Position numbers and translations under genes: made by a program. Below, piece after piece: positions 20,666 through 34,029 of a DNA stretch of 64,000 bases; position 1 is the first letter of the stretch, and every line of letters begins with the position of its first letter. The notes below the pieces were generated by a model. It did no database searches. It was not told where the DNA came from and saw only the letters and a list, made by a program, of their open reading frames with translations. The stretch is from Stenocarpella maydis (Eukaryota; Ascomycota; Sordariomycetes; Diaporthales; Diaporthaceae): contig NQMI01000069.1 in assembly GCA_002270565.1 (NCBI GenBank), positions 170,820 through 234,819 of the forward strand. Direction: 5' to 3'.

Positions 20666-22418
20666 GTTGGTGTGTCGAAGGAGCCAGGTTCGAGGGCTTT
20701 CGACCTGCTGCGGAGGGCTGCAAGACAGTCGGACCGCTGACTTGCTGCTGGTGGGTAATCGATTTCGGGGTCCGTGAAGTCCCACGTAATTGTTACTCGC
20801 GAAGTCGGAGAAGCCGGGGACGGGGCACTTAATAAGTCCAGCCCACCAACCCAAGGGCGCGGGTCAAGCGGACGACAAATCCGCACTTAGGCACGTTCAG
20901 GGGATCCGAAACGTTCTAACTGGCATAGCCCAGGCCATCCTGTGGGGTTCAGCCACGCCCCATCAGGTCAGAACCTTCCCGGGTCGGGAAGGTCTGTTGG
21001 TGTGTTCATTTCCACCCTCCGCTGGGACCAACCCTTGCAATCATCTGCCTCTTAACGCAGAACCGGCCCAGAAGCACGCTTGGTCAGATAAGCGCCATTG
21101 GGGCACGCAGTCCAAGACCGGTGAGCTATGTTCGGACTGAGACTTGTGCGAGCACCTGTTCGAGCTGGGAGATCCTTTCGCAGTGAATCCACTCTAGGTC
21201 CACTGCCCACGCATTCCTGGCTGCCCTCTCGACAAGGACGTGCCTCTGATTGTCTCATTGGTCGGGGAAGCAAAAGCTCATCGACACAGGACATGGATAG
21301 GACAATTGCCGGATCTCTCCGGCTGAACACGCCACGGCCCACGGCCCGACGCCTGGCGTTGAATCGGGCTCAACTAAAGACTTCCGCCATGTGTGGAAAC
21401 CGAAGCACCCCCCTAGTCAGTATATTGAGATTGTATGTCGAGATAGGCCACTCACAACGCCGTAATGGGCAACCCGTGGTAGCGCATAGTTAACTCATAA
21501 TACCTCTAAAATCTCTAAAACTCTATTCCATTATAATTAGTTATACCTATACTAATTAATTAATTAATAAACTAACTAACTAGTATAAGCTTAATTATTT
21601 TACTGTATAAGTTATATAAGTATTATATTAAGCTAGCATTAGTATTTTACAATTATTATAGTAATTAATAATTTGTATAAATATTTTCTTTTATCCTTTA
21701 TATTATCTCTTATATTATTAGCTTTACTTTTATTATAAGCTTTCCTTAGTGAAAGCAAACTACTTTTCCTCTTTATGGGCGCGCTATATTAATGTTATAT
21801 ATATTAATTATTTAATAGCCTCCTCATAAGTAGGAAAATTACCCTATTCCGGTCCCTGATATCTCTAAGGGTTGTCTTCTAGTGTAGTCAGGTGCCAACT
21901 ATGGCCGTTCATAACATAATACTAACCAACTAATTAATTTCCAATACCTGGTGCTAGTTACCTAGGTCCTCACTATAGAAAACAACTCACATACCACTTA
22001 GCAGCTTTCAATTAGGTTGGGGATCAGAGGCGCACTGAAAAGAACATGGGCCCTGCATTGCGGGTGAATCAAAGTGTTAGATTCTAACACCGCTATACTG
22101 AACGACCAAAAGGAGCACGTATTCCAAGAGGCCTTGGAAGTGCTAGTATATGTACGAATCTGACACGAGGTATTAAATTTGGCTTCAGAGTGCCTGCTTG
22201 AAAGTGTTTTGAAGTTAGCTCCATGGCTCATAAGACTTAGCCTGGTACATATGTACCCTTAAGCTCACGAAGGCCGTCTCATTTATTAGATCTCGCATAT
22301 TGTCGAGGTCGTACTGTACTGTTCCTTGAAATAGCCCAAAGTATTTTCATTTCTGAAATCAAACCAGCTACGCACATTGAACATAACTACCCGCCCCTCC
22401 AAAGGGCCCTTCTGCCTA
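20666..22418. other. Intergenic region with an AT-rich island
   Basis: The part next to the adenylation gene is normal in composition and without a gene. From about 21485 to 21830 the sequence is very AT-rich with frequent TTAATTAAT and TATTA words, consistent with RIP-mutated repeat DNA. No element ends could be defined. Confidence 0.5.
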
Positions 22419-23507
22419 TCAAAGCGGCCCTCCTTTTGCAAAAGAACCAGGCCATCGACTTGAATTAAAGTTCTTTTCAATAGGTCTCCTGTCCTTACTG
22501 GCCGACACGACGGAAACAAAGCTACCCACCGCACGCCTCGGACTTTCGACCTCCTCTGCGTCTGTCATTGTCCTCGGCCGCTGTGGTGGCTGGATTTGCT
22601 GCTCGCGGACTGAGGAATGTTTGACGCCGCTGCCCTTGCCGGGGTTCCGCCTCCCGCCGTTTATCAACTCCATCCTGATGCCTCCGCTGTCAAAAAGATC
22701 TGGGCTCCGAGCCTTGACGACCTCGATGAGCTTGTTCAAGATGCTGAATTCGAGCTTCAGCTTCACGCTGTAAACGAGAGCCTTCCAGCTTGTCTGCAAA
22801 TCATAGAATCCGGAGAACTCGAGCACCAGGATAGAAGTGTCGAGCAGCACGATCAAGACGTTTATTGCGATGAGCCAATACATTGTCTTGCGCCCGTCCA
22901 TGTCGTTGTTGGTGGACTCAAATGCGAGGTGGCGTACTCGGAGGAACTTCCAGGACTCATGGATATAGACGGATGATATGATGAATTCTTGAACGAAGAA
23001 GACCGAAAGTTGGATTTTCTCAAATATCGAGTATAGCCTGACGAATGGTAGGCCATTTTCCGAGTTGACGCTGTAGAACAGGATGGCTATCGGGACGTGC
23101 AAGACAATGGCGTCGAATATGATCATGCCCAAGACACAGCGAAGCTTGCGCTGGTTGTGCAGAAGCAGATGCAAGCGGGAATAGAGCACGACGCTTTGCC
23201 CGGTGATCATGCCTGACCATCCGACAAGAATAAGTGAGATATAAATGAATCTCGAGGCAAGACCGACATTGGGGTGTAGGAACTTGAGGAGGTAGCCGAC
23301 TGCGTTGAAAGATATCCCGACCGTGCCCACAAGCATCGACCAGAAGTAAAGACCTCTGCGCGTTTTAAATTTTGTGAATATGATAATGATCAACTCCAGC
23401 ACATTGTAGAGTGCCAGTGAGATGAAGGCGGTGATCACAAAGAGGGCTGGTCCACTGATCAAACTATCTCCCGCGACCCCTCGGTCACTTCTTCGTATTG
23501 AGAACAT
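22419..23507 (-). CDS. Seven-helix membrane protein, DUF7703-like, 362 aa
   Basis: Single exon. Seven hydrophobic segments can be counted between about residues 20 and 270, beginning with LFVITAFISLALYNVLELII and ending near the KLKLEFSILNKL segment. The GLYFWSMLVGTVGI stretch in helix 2 and GQSVVLYSRLHLLL after helix 3 are the patterns I associate with the fungal family DUF7703, an integral membrane family related in layout to rhodopsin-like fungal receptors. The C-terminal 90 residues are polar and basic and probably cytosolic. The role is unknown; a receptor-like function is inferred only from topology. The start is the first ATG, and no intron is needed. It has no close neighbour. Confidence 0.8.
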   Translation of the reverse strand: MFSIRRSDRGVAGDSLISGPALFVITAFISLALYNVLELIIIIFTKFKTRRGLYFWSMLVGTVGISFNAVGYLLKFLHPNVGLASRFIYISLILVGWSGMITGQSVVLYSRLHLLLHNQRKLRCVLGMIIFDAIVLHVPIAILFYSVNSENGLPFVRLYSIFEKIQLSVFFVQEFIISSVYIHESWKFLRVRHLAFESTNNDMDGRKTMYWLIAINVLIVLLDTSILVLEFSGFYDLQTSWKALVYSVKLKLEFSILNKLIEVVKARSPDLFDSGGIRMELINGGRRNPGKGSGVKHSSVREQQIQPPQRPRTMTDAEEVESPRRAVGSFVSVVSASKDRRPIEKNFNSSRWPGSFAKGGPL

Positions 23508-26500
23508 GAAGATCGAAGGAAATAGGAGGCAAGTGTCATGTGGTTATCACTAGCAGATCGTGGGTAATGTTGATCAGTTGAAGGTGCTCTGCTCTGAAAA
23601 GCTGTTCATGGATCGTCGGGTGGGGGCTATCCCAGGAGAGCACGAAGGAAATAGAGCGAAGATAATAGATATCTCCCAGGAAAATACCTAGGAAGCTAAG
23701 CTTCGATCTTTCACTGGGTACGAACCATGATAACCTTTGTGCCCCCCCCCCCTTTCCCTTTTCGACCCCCCCCCCAAACCCCGGCGAATAAAGCTTGTGC
23801 CTGGGTGCGCACTAACAGAAGCTTTTCGCATAGCCGCTTAGACTTGAGTGGCACTCTCAGCGCCCGCGCTCCCGAAAGCTCAAGCGGGATAGATACTGGT
23901 CCCAATGATCGGTCGACGCATTGCCTGCGTACACACAGACACAACCTCAATGACCCAAGCAAGCACTACTGCGAGCAGCCTGCTGGTGGTCTCAAACTTG
24001 TTTGTCCAGGGGAACTGAGACGACCGCCGAGACAGCGGAGGGGGGGCGGCAGTTACTAGACCCATTCATGCTAACGGCAGCATCAGATTCCCGCGACCTT
24101 GGTGCATGGCACTTGACATTCCGTCTTACCGCAGGGTTAAATTCCTCCAGCGTTATGTTCACCGTCGTGCTTCTGCTTCGGAATGCTATTTGCACTCTTC
24201 GCCCATTTTACAGTTCCAGCAACGGGACACCATGCACAATGCAATCCCGGGCCAACTGCGGGACGTGACGTAGAAGCAGACTTCTCCTCGCAGTCTGGCA
24301 TTGAATAATAAACAAGCCGACCAGAGCAGAGAGCTGCTGTGCGCAGTATATAATCCAAGGTTTTGACCAAGTCAGCCAGCTATCACAATCCAGATGACAC
24401 TATAGGCTCTGTGCTCACCCGAAGTCTACGACACACGCTTGGTGCCGTAGGGGCCGACGCTTGAGCGGGTGGTCCTGGACGCCTCCGATTGGGTGGTTAG
24501 TAGTTGTGACAGGGAACATCAGTCATGGGCATCAGCAGGGCTCTTGGACCGCAGGCGTGACGGTCCTGGAGGGTAAGTAAGGTGAACCGGAGGATACTGG
24601 CATCTGTGTCCGCCATCCTTGCCGGCAGCTGGGGACCGCGGGGAGGGAACCGCTCCCCACAGAGAGGCGTGATGGGGGGGGGGGACCATGTTGCCACCAC
24701 GGTCGCCCGTAGCGATTGTCTGCACTCTGAATCGCCTTGGAAGCGGTCGGATGACCCGACAAACTGGCGCAGGCCAGCGGCCTACTATGGTGCCCTTGCG
24801 GCTGATGCTCAAGTGTTACACCCGACGGCCGACAGTTGTAGATCTTCATGGCTCCTCTTCCAAATAGACCAGGGCACACCTGTAGTGAATGGTGTGCCTC
24901 GGCCAAGCCTTGTTAATTCAAGGCCTCGATATGTGCAGAGAAAACCAGGATGTGGTCGATCCGAAGACATATCGCATGACCTTCCACAGTCCTTACCACT
25001 ACTCATATAGTGGCTTTCCCCTCATCTGCTGCCACACGAAAGGCGTCGAACACAATGCAATGAACCCCTCTCGGTCGCAAAACTCGGCACGATGATCCTA
25101 ATAGCCCTAGCGCAATAAGCAGTCTACGGGCTACACATCCGATGGGAGCAGGGAAGGCTTCGAACTTATGAGATCACTATCCTAGCGAAGGTTTCATAAT
25201 CAGCCGGGATCCGGGCGTAATTCAGATCAGCTTTCCCCGGGTCCTTTTGCTTGGCGTTGCTTGGCTGAAAGCAGTGGAGCGCGGTAAAAGCGCCTCGGCT
25301 CGTTGGTGATCAAGATGCCCATCTCCATGTTCCATTTCACCGTGCTCTGCTTCACCTCACTGACTCGGCACCAAATTAAGCTCTCGTGCTCAGCGGCTCG
25401 AGGACATGATTAATGGATCGGGTTTTTGAAATCGAGACGAGAGGGTCCTCAGCACAACGAGCCTACCGCTCGCAGCCTCTTACAACATTCAACTGGTTCC
25501 TGAGCTTTAGAAAACTTTCTAGGACTATAGTTTGTATGTATATCAGAGTCGATATCATCTCTAGTAATACGACTCTTGGCTAGTGTGTGCTATAGGTCCC
25601 CATCATCTACGGCTTTTAGTACACGACCTAGACGCATCTTATCCTATTCTCATAACTAGTGCGACTTCAGCTAGAGGGCAATTCTCTGGCATTCGGTGAA
25701 GACATTGGGCCAAGGGTCTCGTTTCCACTTCCTAACCACAGAGCATTGGAGGCAAATGAAACGGTATCACATAACGATGATTATGCTACCCCGATTTTTT
25801 GTCCTCGTGTCCTTCAAGTGAACCAAATTCCATCAATCAGTGGATCAAATGCCGTGTCGTCTATCGGCATGACTATATTGCAACACATGTGCTCTCAAAA
25901 TGACCCTGACAATGAATGATACGAGGTCAAGGCCCGCAGCACTTACGGGCTTCTTGATAGAAGTGGGTGGGGCCCAAAAAGCAAAAACATACAGCACCGG
26001 GTATTCGCTGGTCGTCACCGACCCAACTACTAATCCAGCATTTACCGGCTTCTTGATAGGAGGGTGGGTCCAAAAAGCAAAAACATACAGCACCGGGTAT
26101 TCGCTGGTCGTCACCGACCCAACTACTAATCCAGCGATCACAGGCTTGACTATGGGAGAGCGGACGGGATCCCGTATTTTCCTATGTCTGTGGCCGTATG
26201 TGCTTGTGGAACTTGTTTTTTGCTTATAAACAAGCTTTTGTGAAATTTGACGGAAGTGAGGCCCACCCTGAGGACTCGCTTCCCTGCCTGGTCCCTCCAC
26301 CAGAGAACTGGCGAGAGTCTTACTGTCCTCCAAGTAGTCTCCCCGTCGTACTTGACTTTCTTCCTGACCGGAAGGCTTGTTATGGGATGAAAATGCTCAA
26401 TGACACAGACATATGACAGAGGGAAAAAAGAGTTCCTCGTTTTAAATTTTTTTCAGGGTTGTCGGAAAAAGCTGGCGGATGAAGGGACAGACCAGCTCGC

Positions 26501-26741
26501 GTTCAAATCCGGTCTGCCTCCACATGTTCAACTCGGGTTCCAATTCTTGGAGAGAAGATTGCAATTCGCAAATGCTTGCTGCTTTGGCTCTGAAAGTCAA
26601 GTATCACCGACCCCGTCTAACTCCTGCTTTTTTGGTCTATAGGTCTCCTTGACGTCCTGCCAGTTTGCACCCAGACCTTGGTAGTACCCATTATCAAGTG
26701 TATCATCATCAAAAAGCCAAGCTCGGCTGGAATTCCAGTCA
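23508..26741. other. Gene-poor region
   Basis: 3.2 kb in which I find no gene. It holds poly(C) tracts (about 23743-23776), a G-run (about 24674-24683), a perfect-looking tandem duplication (25948-26142) and otherwise unique DNA. Many short frames are open on both strands but lack domains. Confidence 0.5.
25948..26142. repeat. Tandem duplication, two units of 99 and 96 bp
   Basis: Two adjacent copies start GGCTTCTTGATAG at 25948 and 26047, and a third copy begins with GGCTTGA at 26143 and then diverges. Over about 65 bp, from the CCAAAAAGCAAAAACAT block to AATCCAGC, the two copies look identical, so the duplication is recent. Both unit lengths are multiples of three, and both strands remain open through the repeat. 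Confidence 0.8.
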
Positions 26742-28546
26742 TCACGCTGCGGCAGGGCTTACCGCCGCTGCGGCTGGCTGCATATCAGCACCCATCTCAA
26801 CTTCGTTCTCCATCTCGCTCTCCCCTTCAACGGCCTTAGGCTTCCCGTGCTCGCCTTGGTGCCCCGACTCGCCGCCCATGCCCACAATGTCGATCCACTT
26901 CCAGTGGTCAACAACCCCATTTCCGCTCCTGTCAAAGATGGCCTTGTCATCCTGGATGCCATCGTCGACGCCACCGTCGTCAGAATCAGACCGGCTGCTG
27001 GTCTCTACGGCACCCAGCTTCGCGCTTGTGTCGGTTCCCTCCACCAGGTCGCCGACCCACGTCCGGGCTACCGGCACGTCATTCGTCCGCAAAAGCTGTA
27101 GGCACGCGCGCACGTTCAGCCTCAGCGCTCTCTCCGGCTCGTCAGAACCAAACACTTTCTTGGTCAGCCAGGGGAACAGCACACCGAAGTCGCTCTGATT
27201 CAGATGCGCAGAGTTGACAACGTAAAAGAAGTTTGGCTCCGGCAGCCGTACGCCCGACCCAAGGCGCTCGAATGCCGAGGCCTTGACCACGGGGGCGCTG
27301 GGGTCTGGCGAGAGGATCCGACACTTGGTGTGTAGGTGCTCTGTCCATTTGACAAAGGCCTCGGACTCAATGGCCAGGATTGCGGAGCCGCCAGGTGCAT
27401 CAGGGATGTTGTCTGCGTATGCTGGCAGTGGTAGGCGATATAGGGCTGAGGTGGTGGGCGAGATCAGCGGAAAACACCACATATCGAGCAGGATCAGTGG
27501 GTTTGCTGGCGTTATCTGTGCCCGTATCCGGGTGCCCGGCGCAGGCACGAAGAGAGGCTCGTCCAAGTCCTTAAGCTCGGGTGCGTCGGCGTAGTACGTG
27601 GATTTCAGGAACTGCACCACTGTTGCCGCGCCAAATGAATGCCCACTGAAAATGATAGACCCTGGCTCTTGCACATGCATCTTCGTTGCGAGCTGGGCCA
27701 GACATTCTGTCGGTGTGCTGGCATTCAGATTCTTGACTGGGAGCCCACTGTCGATATTCAATATAGCCTCATGTATCAGTCCCAGTTCCCAGAGCCGTAG
27801 CTTTAGCTGCTTGTTCCTAGCGTCCCACGTTTCTTGGTTTTGCTCATGCGCGATCTTGGCGTATGGGACTGTGCGCCTTGTGCCTTTCGCAAAGAACTTG
27901 TCCTGAGCCGCGGGGTCACGGATGAAGGACACGGCAGCACTTCCATCACGATGTTCTGGGCATATTACCACCATACCATGTGAGGCCAGGGAGCCGGCGA
28001 TGTGGGAGTATGCGTTGCGATTGCCGCCCAGCCCGTGGGAGAAAATCATGGTAGGCCATCGCTTGTTCGGAATATTCTCGGGCTTGAGGAGGGTAGCATT
28101 CTTGTGGACAGGTATCGTGGTATAGTGGACATGGCGCGGAAGGAACCTGCCGAGGGGGGAGATGTCAGCAAGGGCAAATTTGTAGGGCCAGCCGGGAGCC
28201 ACACTCACGAAAGGAGCTCAGACGTGAATGCGCCGAAGCCGAGGAATTTTGTATATGCTGTAACGTGACTTCGTTGGGGGGCTGGTAGCCATGTTATCCT
28301 CTTCCCCTTGCTGTCTGGCTGGGCCGGATAGAAGATGCGGAACTGGACGGTCAGGATGTCGGCGGCATTGGAAGGGACTGAGCCGGGCGCGTGGAGGTCG
28401 GCTATTGGGATCTCGATGTCGGCGGTGCCAACTCTGTAGGGGCCTGTGTACTCTGGTAGGGTGGGCACAGGGTTGACTTTGTTGAGATAGTACGACAGCC
28501 GCTCCGAATAAGCTGTCTTCTCTGCTTTGGTGGCTGGGGGGGTCAT
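26742..28546 (-). CDS. PAF-acetylhydrolase-like (group VII phospholipase A2) enzyme, 2 exons, 580 aa
   Basis: Exon 1 is 28546-28209 and exon 2 is 28146-26742. The 62-bp intron starts GTGAGTG and ends CGGCAG, and splicing joins FTSELL directly to SFLPRHVHY. The protein has the alpha/beta-hydrolase layout of intracellular/plasma PAF acetylhydrolases: a PVPTLPEYTGPYRVG N-terminal block, the oxyanion-region motif FSHGLGGNR, and the nucleophile elbow SGHSFGAA (Ser about residue 281). These enzymes remove short or oxidised acyl chains from the sn-2 position of phospholipids. The C-terminal 130 residues are low complexity (Asp/Ser and Glu-rich, ending in Ala-rich sequence) and look family-unrelated. 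No signal peptide is visible. The frame is open upstream to 28603, but the only in-frame ATG is at 28546, which I take as the start. Confidence 0.85.
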
Positions 28547-28687
28547 GTCGGCGTCGGAGTCGATGTTCCTGGACCGAAAGAGGCGCTCCGAATCACTGGA
28601 CACCTAGGTAGCCAGCCCTGGAGCTCGCTAAGATGGCAGATGTATGCGCGTTTGTCGACACACAGATTCAGCCGAAGAGACGTTGTT

Positions 28688-28697
28688 GGTGATTGAA

Positions 28698-28728
<31 letters not shown>

Positions 28729-28743
28729 TGTCTGTCTGTCTGT
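28688..28743. repeat. CTGC/CTGT microsatellite
   Basis: About six tandem CTGC-type tetranucleotides followed directly by five or so CTGT units. It lies just upstream of the PAF-acetylhydrolase-like gene, about 140-200 bp before its start codon. Confidence 0.85.
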
Positions 28744-31700
28744 CACATGGGGCTGCAGCGCATGCCGGGAACTGTCGTCGAAGGGGGAAAATGGGCTCGA
28801 GGGCACGAGAGGCTTGCAATTGTTCCGAGGCGACGCTTTGGACCCTAGAGTTGTAATCTAGACAAGGTCTACTATTACAGGAAATTGGAACGAGGTCAAT
28901 CGACCAAGACGGACGAAGGCAACACGGTACAGAATCGAACAAGTTTCGGCAGCAAAGGAAAAGTGAAAGAATCGCAGACGTTGACGGGAACCGAGGCTCC
29001 GGCAGCAGCCCCTGGAAGTTTGAACAAGGTCAAGTTGGCAAATGCAAACTGTCGCTCGGCTATAATTGGAGATACTAGGCTTTGCAGCCAATCAACAGCC
29101 CTGCCTGCTGATCCCTCATCCCGTGCCCGGTTACTGTCTTTGGCTACCCAGGTACGTCATATGTCGCTCGCGTGGCTTCTACAGTTCGTACTCAAGTACA
29201 TTAGTCTAGGCTCTAGAACAACCCGTCCGTTTAGAAACGTCATTCATTATGTTTCGGTCGTCTGCCAGGGAAGAACTGATTCCTTCCCCACAGTATATGT
29301 GTCACCTTTGAGTAGACATGGATACGCAGGAACCAGACGTTGTTCACAACATTCAATGTTTCGAGGAAGCGCTGGAACTCTGGCTGTTCAATACGAAGAA
29401 GGGTTTTTGGAGCTGTCCATATTGCGAAGAATTTAACAACTAAGGAAGTGTCGAGCATCAAGTCCGCACTGAACCAACCATGCCCCGGTTCTATCTTTCG
29501 ATACGACCGCTAGTCCCTTCTCGACGCACGGATCCGATGAGACTGTCTGACTGGGAATGTCTCTGAGGCTTTGGGGTGGTAGTGAAGTTGGTTGACCAAG
29601 TACTAGGTAGCATAGGTACTTAGTAACGATCTGTTTTTGGTTCACACCCCAGCTGCCAAGGTTGGTAGTGGGCTTCATCGCCCGTATATTCTGAGATCCA
29701 AGGGTTTCGCGTGTCGAGCCTCGCCATACTTGGTAGTCCAAAGTGGCCCGGGTGCGATGCTCCCAGCTCGTGCTATCGGCAGAAGCACCGTCTTGGAAAT
29801 ACGTGCTGATATCAGGGTGTTCTCAGTAGTAATGAAGCCACCCGTGGACGGCAAAGATGGAGTTCCTGGATTCTCAGTCCCAAGCCATACTTCTCCGTAG
29901 CGAGGGCCATGCGCCCAGACAGGTTGAGGGAGCCACAATGCGGTTCTAATCAGAGAAATTACTAGTATCCTGCATGTGGGATGACGAGGTGTTGGCCTCA
30001 ACTCTCTACTGCTCGGGCTGTGGTTCGAGAAACTGAGAATACCCTTGAAATATTAGTTGGCATCATCCGGACGCCATCGGTTGTGGGGCCCAGCCACTTA
30101 TCTCAACCTGTCCGCCTACAAGTATTGCTAGACCATTCTATAATTCGATTGCATCCCGAGGCCTAAAGGGGATATTACCTACATAGGTAAGTACTGGATC
30201 TTCAGCCTTTAGTCAGTGCGTCTTGCAATAGGGCAAGATATCAGAAAAGCTGTACCATCTGCAAGATTGTGTTGCTTCGGTTGAGGTCACAGATAATTTG
30301 ATGCCGCTATTAAGGCAATTGAGTGATAACTCTGGGTCCTCGGACGGCTATAATCCGAGATAACGTATTTATAGTGTTTTGTCGTTTCTCCTAGCCCGCC
30401 ACAAAGAAGGGATTATGCACAACTATACCGAGTCTTTTGAAGATGTCCACAAAAGGTCACCTCAGGATTCCGTATTTTAAAAAGAATTGACCTAATAACC
30501 CTTAATTAACACATATGAGCTTAAAACCGGCTAATGTTTTGTCCCACTGAAATAATATTTCCTAGATCTACTACGGGTCAGACCCGTCAGACGAGCCTCC
30601 CCGAAAAGACAATCTGCTATTCTTATTCGACGAGCTTTGTCCCGGATGTCTGCTAAGCGGCCCGGGACTATAGTATGGATTGGTGAAGCCGTAGGGCCAT
30701 GTGGCTCTAGAGCTATGTTGACTGCTTTTCTTCACCATATCTATTCCCCAAACGGAGCCACACTATCACAAAGCTCACAACGTCATAGCAGAACCCAATT
30801 TGGCTGGAATATCTTTTTAAACTCCAGAAAAAAGAAAAGAGTACGACATCATCATATAGCTTGATGCAGCCTCCAGAGCCGACTGTTTCACTTTTAAACA
30901 CTCAAGAAATAACATCAAACATAGCCGTGGGCCGCACGGCCCAAGTGCCCCACGGCTTCCTTAATCCATCACATAGATCTCATAGACATATAGCAGACAC
31001 CCTACTAAGCAAGAGATTAAAGTAATAATAGGCTCAAGAGGCTATATAAAGCCACATGATAACATTCTAATTTTTTATTCGTGTCTTTCTTTCTCTTTTC
31101 TTTTCTTAGGATGCCGGCCCTAATCTGCTATAACTTTGGCATAAAAAGCAAAATTCCAGAATTCTCTAGAGCCGCTTCTAACTAGAGAATGTAGTGTAGC
31201 TTATAGAGCCGTGTCTGTCACATTTACTATATAAACAGATAATTAAGACACACTCGGCTCCATTATAACGTTTTGAACTCAAGGCATACAATTACTGTGT
31301 AGTGTTTCGAGCCCCTTGAAATTATGGCCATGTTACGGTAATATGTAGTGAGGTAGGCGGCCACCCCTCTGGACGGTGCTGTGCGACTCAGGCCGTCTCC
31401 GCTCAGGTTTCCCTGACAGGGTCGAGCTTGCAGGAACCAGGTGAAGCTCTTCTGTCGGGTCGAAAGAAGCCGCCAAATAGACGTGCATGGACGTACGAGG
31501 AGATGGTGGACTATTTGGGAGCTTGATTTGCTGTTTCGCGTTCGAGCTATTCAACGCTCGGTCGTAGGCAAGTGAACGTGGGACGCCCCACATGTTCCTG
31601 AAATAACGATACTTCGGAGCTCGGCTCCACGTGGGAGGTTGATTAATCATGCCTTGAGAGGGTCTGTTTCCACTCTTGTCATGTTTAGAAAGGTGCTCCG

Positions 31701-32149
31701 GGCACAAAGTGGATCCGGGCTCGCGGAATTTCCCACGGGGAGAATGTCATACCATACAGACCGTAATTATCCCGTCGGTGCACTCTTTGCAGCCGTGCTC
31801 TTAGTATACATAGGTATGCTGTTCTTGTAATGTGCTCTGACTTTGAGAGACTGAGTCGCGATACTTAACCTTGTCGTTACTCCTCACGACGCGCCTCAGG
31901 TATGGAGGTTGGAGGTTGCTAGGAGAGCATGATGCAAGTCGCGCGTGCATCTATCTTCTTCAACATCGTCGCATTCGATACATCGATTTGTTAAGTAGCT
32001 ATCGGTTCTGGCCGTCAAATGTATGAAACATATGCCCACCTCGTCGTTGGTAGCCGGAGTATGAAGGGGACAGGCCTGGGACTTGAGTCACTGTCTGTGG
32101 AAAACGAAAGTCCACCCAACCCAGCAGCTATATTACAAGTCACAGAGAC

Positions 32150-32520
32150 ACATTAAAAGCAAAAATATAATACTTTTAATTATAAAATCATAATATAATT
32201 AATGAAAATTAATAATTTCATAATCTTATTTATCTTATATTATAAATAATATTATTCTAATTTTTCTTTAACAAAGTTATTAAAACCTTTTATTATAATT
32301 ATTTCTTTTAATTATAATATTAAATTTCTACTTATTTATCTTAGTATTTTAGTATGAATTATTTATGTATTACTTTATATTCTTTATTTAATAGTAATTT
32401 TAAAGTTAAACTTTATTACCTATTATTTACTAAAATATAACTATTTAATATTGCATAATATTAGTTTTAGTTAAATTAGTATATGTATTAGGAATAATAA
32501 GTTTTGTGATTTTTAAAACT
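32150..32520. repeat. AT-rich, probably RIP-mutated relic
   Basis: About 370 bp made almost entirely of A and T with many TATTA, TTAAT and ATAAT words, bounded by DNA of normal composition on both sides. This is the usual appearance of repeats after repeat-induced point mutation. Nothing of the original element can be read. Confidence 0.5.
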
Positions 32521-34022
32521 GTGTTATATGACTCAGGTGACTTAGAATACTGACTAGGCTCGGGGCGCAACTTTGTTTCCCACAAGATATCCCAGGGTTG
32601 CGCCCAAGCGGGCGTCATGTTCAGCAGGTGCCAGGAACAAAGTTGAGGTCCGACCGACCGACTGATTTGCAAACATCCAAAATAGTCACCAACCCCAGGT
32701 GACACCGCCCACTTCTGCACGGGTCGGCGAATCTGCGCCTCACGCCAAGGAGCCTCCCCTATGGATCACGGCAGCATCGTACACCCCTGGCTCATTTCCC
32801 TGGCTCGACATCTTCCGGATCGCCTCCTGCTGGTGGATGCGGCGGCCCCATAAGGCAGCCGATATATCACACGCAAAGCCCCTGTACAATTGCGCTCAAT
32901 GTAACGTTAAAGAGTGCTGCTCTCATCCAGACAGCCAAGCGAGCACGACCAGAAACAAGTTATCGGAGGCACGGCACAAGACAGGGCCAAAATTCCCAAT
33001 ATGGGGGTGGATTCGGCGTTACTCGAGTGCGAGACATGGGGGCCACATTATCCTTTTCCGGATCCGAGTGCCGCAAGTGCATGGGTGATAGAGCCGGCAC
33101 GGACTGGTTTTCGAGTCTTGTCTTCCTGAACCGACGCTGTGGCCGGCATGTCCCACGAGAACTGCGCTTATCTCACGTATAGACTAGACGTAACCATCAT
33201 AGCATTCTCACAATCTCTTTCGTCCACACGCAACTTGTAACAGCCAATTCTGCCCACATCTTGTCGTAAATACCGTAAGAATGAAAGATGTTTGGCATTA
33301 GGATTATGATTGAGTTCTCAGTCAGCCAGCGTCCCAAGATGACAATCTTATATCGGGACTTGATGCGCAACATTAGAGATGTACCCCTCGACCTATGCAG
33401 TTATAGTGCGAGACTGCCTGATGGCCAGCAACAGCTGCTCATTCCCTAGACCCGACCTCCCCCTATCGCCGTGGCAAAAGGTGGCTAACAAGACACAAGA
33501 AAGAGAGCCTGTCACATTTTGCCCAGCTTTACATTGTGGGACCTGACGTCTGATTGGAGACGCCATCTTTTAGCTGAAAGGGGGAGGATGTTGTGCCTGA
33601 CAGCGAGTGGGGCAGCCCTCTATTAGTCTCAAAACCGCAGGGTCGATGTATTATTGGGTGCCCCGCGGAGGCTCATCTGAGTCCTTGGCGGCGTGCTGCG
33701 TCCTCACTGGGCGGCCGTTGGACCGCAGCGGCCATCCGAGCCTCAAGTGCCTGGGCGAGTGAGCCTTTGGGCAAATGCACGACTCAGGCCGCTGTCGAAT
33801 ACCACGGGGATAGACCGACGGGGGGTTCAGCCTGCTGGGATCAGGGGGCTTAGGCCCCCCCAGTTGTATGATCTTCTTGACCCGCACGCATGCATGCGGC
33901 TGCGTTCCCGGTTCCCTGCCATGGGGTATGACGGCCTCCACGATAGTGTAGGGTGGATATGTATGTAAAACAAATAGCCTATCAATGTCGCCCCCAGACC
34001 TCGTATGGCTGCCATGTCGCTG

Positions 34023-34029
34023 ATATAAA
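34023..34029 (+). promoter_or_regulatory. Possible TATA element
   Basis: ATATAAA about 235 bp upstream of the ATG at 34260, followed by a pyrimidine-rich leader (CTCTTCTTCTCTTTTC). A second TTTATAAGC word lies about 45 bp before the ATG. The assignment rests on sequence and position only. Confidence 0.3.

Noticed and set aside
29675..30001. Minus-strand frame of 108 codons with PRYGEVWLGTENPG
   Set aside because: It looks mildly protein-like but has no start context, no continuation in other frames and no family I recognise.
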